Shown piece after piece: positions 19,701 to 20,295 of a DNA stretch of 20,295 nucleotides (position 1 is the stretch's first letter; each line of letters opens with the position of its first letter). This DNA is from Lenisia limosa (lineage: Eukaryota; Breviatea). A program made the translations under genes and the position numbers. The DNA lies in contig LPNZ01009095.1 of assembly GCA_001655205.1 (NCBI GenBank), positions 1-20,295 on the forward strand, read 5' to 3'. The notes below the pieces were generated by a model. That model was not told where the DNA came from, did no database searches, and saw only the letters and a list, made by a program, of their open reading frames with translations.

Positions 19701-20165
19701 TCGGTCCACAGTGTATCTGAAAGAGGTAGCAAGAACCAAGGTAAGTACGCGGCAGAGGATACCTGGCCAATCCCCTCTCCTTCCTCCCCACTGTCTATGT
19801 AATCCGTGAGCTTCAATAGGCTCTCAGCGACATCCCAGCACTCAGTGAGCTGCTGAAGATCTAACACGCACTCTTTTAGGTCCTAGGGGTGGGGGTGACA
19901 TAAAAAAGAAGAGCATGATTCAATGTTTCATTGGAAATCAGAAACTGTCGTTTTTGGAGGTAAAGAGACACCCAGCAACCTGACTTGCCATAAGCGGAAT
20001 GTCTAAAAGATCAAGTCGATCGTTCAAAGACGTTGTGTCCGTCTGCAGCACCTCAACCTCGTGGCTCAGACGCTCAATGGCGATTCGCGCGTCATCAACA
20101 ACAGCTCGGCCTTCGGCCCAGGTTTTCGGAGCCTCCTGCAGGAACCGGGCTCTGAATGCCGTAAT
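63..20165 (-). CDS. Divergent dynein heavy chain, partial at both ends, about 80 exons
   Basis: The minus-strand exons together read as the linker, AAA1-AAA5, stalk and microtubule-binding domain of a dynein heavy chain, in the family's order. Dyneins are very large AAA+ ring motors that act on microtubules in cytoplasm or cilia. Exons were built from GT donors, AG acceptors with a nearby branch-like motif, phase continuity and remembered family motifs. Landmarks are the linker end and AAA1 start 'YGYEYLGCPQSAVIT' (family YGYEYLGNSPRLVIT), the AAA3 'GKWVPW', the AAA4 'VRQNLHIVLSLRP', and the AAA5 'LLADCLLTAAFI'. The N-terminal tail lies beyond 20295 and AAA6 and the C-terminal domain beyond base 1, so neither start nor stop codon is present. 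About 2,500 residues are visible of the usual 4,000-4,700. Whether it is axonemal, cytoplasmic or a DNHD1-like outlier cannot be settled here. Exon coordinates are in the domain entries below. Confidence 0.93.
655..732. other. Assembly gap (first of eleven N runs)
   Basis: N runs are at 655-732, 5354-5437, 9200-9303, 9503-9686, 11012-11187, 11371-11433, 13043-13214, 13651-13778, 15434-15507, 17512-17616 and 19234-19318. Five (5354, 11012, 11371, 15434, 19234) directly touch a run of 9 or more G or C. At least five exons run into a gap. Confidence 0.95.
858..953. mobile_element. MITE-like inverted-repeat element, intact copy
   Basis: A perfect 19-bp terminal inverted repeat starts TAG GGCTTCACTTCGG at 858-876 and is mirrored at 935-953. 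TA at both outer ends suits a Tc1/mariner-type TA target duplication. The 58-bp core is AT-rich and has no coding capacity. It lies in an intron of the dynein gene. Confidence 0.85.
1848..4073 (-). CDS. Dynein stalk (CC1, CC2) and microtubule-binding domain
   Basis: CC1 exons: 4073-4057 (17-nt microexon, tentative), 3992-3935, 3742-3638, 3561-3504 and 3328-3220, with heptad-like sequence such as 'ETRRLEEILVTITTSLEEY'. Microtubule-binding domain exons: 3140-3018, 2910-2806, 2742-2668 and 2599-2546, about 120 residues, close to the usual size. Matching motifs are 'AELRAFNPAPQEILSVV' (family TEIKSFANPPPAVKLVL), 'SPAAATLCQWTLDFFEYHNI' (family SKACGSLCKWVRAMYKYAEV) and 'KMKPIRDEQ' at the start of CC2 (family VKPKREAL). 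CC2 exons: 2439-2355, 2242-2149 and 1982-1848; the last ends with 'WESELRNLEDMGRTLLADCL', which leads into AAA5. CC1 and CC2 are both near normal length, so a stalk able to reach a microtubule is expected. The conserved lead-in Pro after CC1 is present. Confidence 0.9.
2951..3010. repeat. 20-bp tandem repeat, 3 copies, intronic
   Basis: Units tgccccttcgtccccctggg, tgcctctccatccccccggg and cgccccttcatccccccggg follow without spacers. The array lies just inside the 5' end of the intron between exons 3018 and 2910. Confidence 0.85.
3332..3422. repeat. Degenerate (GACAAT)n microsatellite, intronic
   Basis: On the minus strand imperfect GACAAT/GATAAT/GGCAAT hexamers run directly into the acceptor TGTAG of exon 3328. 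Hexamers keep a frame open and would read as Asn/Asp, but the flanking exons join in phase without it. Confidence 0.85.
3794..3882. mobile_element. MITE-like element, diverged copy
   Basis: The right end, GGTCTTTTTCGGACTGTAGG through AAGCCCTA, matches the right end of the 858-953 element in both flanks but has a different middle stretch. The left end (TAGCCCT, then AAAAGACTCGATATC) is only partly complementary. About the same length. It lies in the intron between the exons at 3935 and 3742. Confidence 0.6.
4132..6268 (-). CDS. AAA4 module, intact Walker A, Walker B acidic pair lost
   Basis: Exons: 6268-6194, 6113-6033, 5847-5804, 5720-5625, 5548-5463, 5336-5212, 5000-4908, 4781-4679, 4517-4443, 4374-4260 and 4207-4132. 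The P-loop exon reads 'ARAVLIGDSGSGKTTTTKLA', aligning with [20 protein letters not shown]. 'DYTHTKFLKDLAHLCRKA' aligns with KYTGEDFDEDLRTVLRRSG. The Walker B strand reads 'LYITGDLLNNSDILTTVELL' where the family has [20 protein letters not shown]: Asp-Glu is replaced by Thr-Gly. Sensor I region is 'VRQNLHIVLSLRPDDESF', like VRKNLHVVLCFSPVG of axonemal dyneins, and 'RTRFFSPRTFSQFIHTFSEL' matches [20 protein letters not shown] at the junction with the stalk. The register is secure on both sides of the altered Walker B. The last exon end (4132 or 4137) is uncertain because phase into the next exon needs a microexon, suggested at 4073-4057. Confidence 0.9.
6408..9495 (-). CDS. AAA3 module, intact Walker A, no recognisable Walker B
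   Basis: Exons: 9495-9404, 9132-9056, 8725-8630, 8467-8437, 8372-8321, 8220-8063, 7960-7897, 7624-7554, 7456-7338, 7228-7158, 7073-6962, 6781-6694 and 6484-6408, all phase-consistent. 'LVLFSAFWGGGSGFE' matches the AAA3 lead FALIWSIGGSLDE, and 'FVVHPRSGKWVPWSG' matches the conserved YVDPKTGEWVPWSE. The P-loop is 'LLIGSNGVGKSATI', a good Walker A. The sensor I strand and following helix read 'YLATASPL' and 'LLSHFIPVYLDWPS' (family FVGACNPP, RFLRHVPVVYVDYP), so the Asn is lost. Between P-loop and sensor I, about 30 residues seem to be missing compared with other dyneins; no DE/DD pair of Walker B is found (nearest is 'VVDVFLHR'). The C-terminal part 'VEDVVKLWVHETARVLS' matches the family's PEDLIRLWVHEASRVF well. 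Confidence 0.87.
7797..7883. repeat. 24-bp tandem repeat, 3.6 copies, intronic
   Basis: Unit CTCTTCAGCATATGGTACAA plus CCGA repeats at 7797, 7821, 7845 and (partial) 7869. The array lies a few bases downstream of the donor of exon 7897 (minus strand). 24 is a multiple of 3, so plus-strand reading shows a false periodic peptide. Confidence 0.9.
8517..8611. repeat. AT-rich ATATCAT repeats with internal symmetry
   Basis: Short ATATCAT and ATGATAT words recur in both orientations, including TATCATATATCATATGTACT. It is in the intron between exons 8630 and 8467. Confidence 0.5.
8778..9028. repeat. 32-bp tandem repeat, about 7.7 copies, intronic
   Basis: Units begin GTTGCATAATGATTGACACA and end with ACAACAATAA. 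Most are 32-33 bp, one near 8910-8935 is shorter. Variants CATAATG, CATTACG and CACAGAG occur in a repeated order. It fills most of the intron between exons 9056 and 8725. Confidence 0.9.
9687..12715 (-). CDS. Lead into AAA2 and AAA2 module, intact Walker A, altered Walker B
   Basis: Exons: 12715-12629, 12408-12326, 12237-12111, 11988-11882, 11775-11653, 11354-11209, possibly 10642-10616, then 10508-10441, 10386-10308, 10225-10148, 9951-9877 and 9820 down to the gap at 9687. The exon at 12237 reads 'AAQQLGLQPSSDFLARICEL', aligning with CEELGLQPTEWFLEKVIQLY of the family. Next comes the P-loop 'LVGPTFSGKTAMHS', a good Walker A. 'GHFTAAGVWVDGTVAAALR' matches YGSFDPTTNEWTDGVLS, and 'WVIVNGQHVDRW' plus 'ILPNGDLIQVPSNFRIIIE' match WIVFDGDVDPMW and TLPNGERLSLPPNVRIMFE, so the Walker B FDG has become VNG. 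Exons below 11209 fit by splice signals and phase, with weak family resemblance ('TTFSARTGTV' near ATVSRCGMV). The 27-nt exon at 10616-10642 is tentative, and the gap at 11012-11187 may hide an exon. Confidence 0.82.
10671..10865. repeat. 30-bp tandem repeat, 6.5 copies, two sub-types, intronic
   Basis: Exact 30-bp spacing from 10671. Sub-types begin GAGTATTGGTG and AAGAATCGGTG and partly alternate; the shared end is TTGCGGCCTAATTAGT. It is in the long intron that follows exon 11209. Confidence 0.9.
10890..10951. repeat. 31-bp direct duplication
   Basis: Two identical adjacent copies beginning CGAACAAATCTAAGCTGACA. Same intron as the 30-bp array. No spacer. Confidence 0.9.
11434..11530 (-). 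repeat. Introner-like intron sequence, family 2
   Basis: Lies in the intron between exons 11653 and 11354. Minus strand carries TTTGGAGTTTCAGATTATTC and TCGTGATT, matching 13966-14098. The N gap 11371-11433 removes the part next to the poly-C acceptor. Confidence 0.75.
12486..12580. mobile_element. MITE-like element, slightly decayed copy
   Basis: Left end TAGGGCTTTACTTCGGTTCG and right end CGAACCGAAGAGTCTCC are near-complementary. The core (CCCGATAAATCTTCGAAA, then ATCGATATTG) matches the 858-953 copy. The last bases of the right repeat have mutated. It lies in the intron between the exons at 12629 and 12408. Confidence 0.8.
12599..12654 (-). repeat. 28-bp tandem duplication of a 5' splice site
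   Basis: Two copies of a 28-bp unit (plus-strand ACCAAGCACTAGTTCAGACG then CCCAGCCC). Each contains the exon end TACTTG or TGCTTG followed by GTGGG. Use of the upstream donor (exon end 12629) keeps the frame into exon 12408. Reading into the second copy meets a TGA. Confidence 0.85.
12908..13650 (-). CDS. Ser/Thr/Pro-rich insert between AAA1 and AAA2 (exons partly in gaps)
   Basis: Three exons fill the place where other dyneins have only a short, charged connector after AAA1. One runs from the gap edge at 13650 to 13551, one from 13291 into the gap that starts at 13214, and one is 13024-12908. The last is complete: acceptor AATCACCCCTCAG, donor GTGGGGGG, phase 1 to phase 1. It is made almost only of Ser, Thr, Pro and Arg with no hydrophobic core (it includes 'RSSSSTPRRTSSPTSERP'). 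The other two, in the phase that links them, are also Ser/Pro/Gln-rich. I infer a disordered surface loop. I do not recognise any domain in it. The N gaps at 13043-13214 and 13651-13778 may hide more of it, and the reading frames of the two gap-edge exons are only moderately supported. Confidence 0.55.
13326..13382. repeat. AT-rich imperfect hairpin
   Basis: Inner arms ATTTCATATG (13340-13349) and CATATGAAAT (13359-13368) are perfect. Outer ACATAG (13326) and CTATGT (near 13382) also pair. It is in the intron between exons 13551 and 13291. It could be another small inverted-repeat element. Confidence 0.6.
13876..15634 (-). CDS. AAA1 module with degenerate Walker A, Walker B and sensor I
   Basis: Exons: 15634 to about 15508 (3' end in the N gap 15434-15507), 15340-15207, 15136-15032, 14962-14888, 14748-14636, 14221-14166 and 13939-13876, phase-consistent throughout. 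The first exon carries 'YGYEYLGCPQSAVIT', which fixes the register. The second begins with the P-loop position and reads (G)PRDSGRATTM where the family has GPAGTGKTET: the Walker A Lys is Arg, the second Gly is Asp and the following Thr is Ala. The Walker B position reads 'SGSWLVIRDVEYLRP' where the family has SGAWACFDEFNRIE, so Asp-Glu is replaced by Arg-Asp. The sensor I region reads 'MIVATAED' instead of FITMNPG. Downstream helices still align ('LAELAERILLASGAGR' with the LIAEIILFSEGF-AKVLA region; 'CFSALPRLVDIIALATEA' with FGLRALKSVLVTAG). In known dyneins AAA1 hydrolysis drives motility, so this module is unlikely to hydrolyse ATP in the usual way. Confidence 0.85.
13966..14098 (-). repeat. 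Introner-like intron sequence, family 2
   Basis: Lies in the intron between exons 14166 and 13939. On the minus strand it shares TTTGGAGTTTCAAATTATTT, then TCGTGATT, and an upstream TCTAATTTTAACGATTGTTT with the copy at 11434-11530. The shared stretch is about 90 bases and ends 30-60 bases before the acceptor. Confidence 0.75.
14237..14483. repeat. 23-bp tandem repeat, about 10.7 copies, intronic
   Basis: Unit GAGAACCTGAGGTGTGATAT plus GAC, with A/C and G/T variants and one 1-bp deletion near 14425. On the minus strand it stops only about 15 bases before the acceptor of exon 14221, so it occupies the normal branch-site region. Confidence 0.9.
14807..14865. mobile_element. MITE-like element, right half only
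   Basis: The core and right terminus of the 858/12486 family are recognisable (CAAATCTTCGAAATATATCG, then TATCGGTCTTTTTC and GAGTGAAACCATA). The left inverted repeat is missing. It fills a large part of the 139-nt intron between the exons at 14888 and 14748. Confidence 0.65.
15341..15420 (-). repeat. Introner-like intron sequence, family 1, with internal deletion
   Basis: Minus strand reads CAACCCTCGTTGATTTTGGG, then an A/T stretch and TTTCCCAATTTTACACCCCA up to the acceptor. Compared with the two longer copies, the block between CCCTCGT and GTTGATTTT is missing. A poly-C tract and an N gap follow upstream in the intron. The neighbouring intron at 15137-15175 shares only the terminal TTTTCCAATTTTACACCC. 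Confidence 0.65.
15800..20165 (-). CDS. Dynein linker region (DHC_N2), 20 exons
   Basis: Exons, 5' to 3': 20165-19980, 19882-19792, 19716-19634, 19451-19367, 19219-19152, 18982-18923, 18822-18763, 18713-18668, 18613-18537, 18359-18282, 18068-17964, 17832-17692, a 17422 exon whose start is in the N gap at 17512, 17188-17108, 16897-16864, 16740-16653, 16541-16443, 16367-16251, 16115-16044 and 15928-15800. All junctions not interrupted by a gap keep phase. Matches to the DHC_N2 family include 'GDCVRDRHWANLARTAG' (family MRERHWKELMEILG), 'TLRDVLAFKLSSL', 'VEDICDRARREASIERTI', 'VEQRRLTCPRLLLLSPE' (family KRLAFPRFYFLSDDE), 'SENVEVWLAAV' (family GNVEVWLGEV) and 'CDDFEYAKNVLW'. In dyneins the linker swings across the ring to produce the power stroke. 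It is close to full length and well conserved in outline, so the gene is not an obvious decaying copy. The first exon starts at the DHC_N2 helix, so the tail is upstream. Confidence 0.9.
16221..16260 (-). repeat. 20-bp tandem duplication of a 5' splice site
   Basis: TATCCCCCACCCTTGTAAT(G/T) occurs twice in a row on the plus strand. On the minus strand each copy offers ACAAGG|GTGGGGGATA. The donor at 16251 keeps phase with the next exon; the one at 16231 would add 20 nt and shift the frame. Confidence 0.85.
17189..17290 (-). repeat. Introner-like intron sequence, family 1
   Basis: The last ~100 nt of the intron upstream of the exon ending at 17188. On the minus strand it contains CAACCCTTGTGTGTTGTCAG, then AGAGTTGATTTTGGGC and TTTCCAATTTTACTCCCC, ending at the acceptor CAG. 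The same order of blocks is found at 20200-20295 and, shortened, at 15341-15420. Confidence 0.75.
18441..18483. mobile_element. MITE-like element, relic of right end
   Basis: AAGTCTTTCTTCGGACTGTA followed by AGGAAGTCCTA matches the variant right end seen at 3862-3882. The left end is not recognisable. It lies in the intron between the exons at 18537 and 18359. Confidence 0.45.
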
Positions 20166-20199
20166 CTGTATAGATTAGAGTGGTGCTGACTTATTTAGG

Positions 20200-20295
20200 G
20201 GAGGAGGGAGAGTTAAGTAGGAAAGTTTTTGAAACAAATAAGCCAAAAATCAACTCTGTTGACTGACAACGCACGAGGGTTGATAACAAAACAAA
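20200..20295 (-). repeat. Introner-like intron sequence, family 1
   Basis: Minus strand reads CAACCCTCGTGCGTTGTCAG, then AGAGTTGATTTTTGGC and CTTTCCTACTTAACTC, closely matching 17189-17290 over about 75 bases. It is in the intron that precedes the first visible exon and is cut by the window edge. Confidence 0.7.

Noticed and set aside
63-20165. The gene as a decayed pseudogene because AAA1 is degenerate
   Set aside because: About 80 exons stay open with consistent phase and usable splice sites, and linker, stalk and AAA2-AAA5 motifs are kept, which would not survive neutral decay.

Overview
The window looks like a fragment of a eukaryotic, very intron-rich nuclear genome, most likely from a flagellated protist. 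Both strands lack the long open frames and Shine-Dalgarno/operon layout of a prokaryote. On the minus strand there are about 80 short exons (mostly 30-160 nt) joined by short introns with a consistent splice grammar: donors are often GTGGGG, and acceptors carry a branch-like CTNAC or TTNAC motif a few bases before a C-rich run ending in AG. I cannot name the species.

Nearly the whole window is one gene read right to left, a dynein heavy chain that is incomplete at both ends. The 5' end continues beyond 20295 and the 3' end beyond base 1. From right to left the exons encode the linker (DHC_N2, about 20165-15800), AAA1 (15634-13876), a Ser/Thr/Pro-rich insert (13650-12908), the lead into AAA2 and AAA2 (12715-9687), AAA3 (9495-6408), AAA4 (6268-4132), the stalk coiled coil CC1, the microtubule-binding domain and coiled coil CC2 (4207-1848), and AAA5 (1982-63). 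Reading phase is kept across almost every junction I could build. About 7.6 kb, or roughly 2,500 residues, is coding.

The main surprise is in the motor. AAA1, the main ATPase of ordinary dyneins, reads GPRDSGRA where the family has GPAGTGKT, and VIRDVEY where the family has the Walker B ACFDEFN; its sensor I Asn is also gone. AAA2, AAA3 and AAA4 keep good P-loops (GPTFSGKT, GSNGVGKS, GDSGSGKT), but the AAA4 Walker B acidic pair is lost and I find none in AAA3. Stalk and microtubule-binding domain look normal in size. The sequence therefore suggests a dynein that keeps its shape and may bind nucleotide, but has lost the usual catalytic site.

The introns hold most of the other structure: five copies of a short inverted-repeat element of the Tc1/mariner-like MITE kind, two families of introns that share sequence with each other (introner-like), several unrelated minisatellites, two tandem duplications of a 5' splice site, and eleven runs of N, several of them next to poly-G/poly-C tracts. 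I see no second gene, RNA gene, CRISPR array, promoter or terminator.
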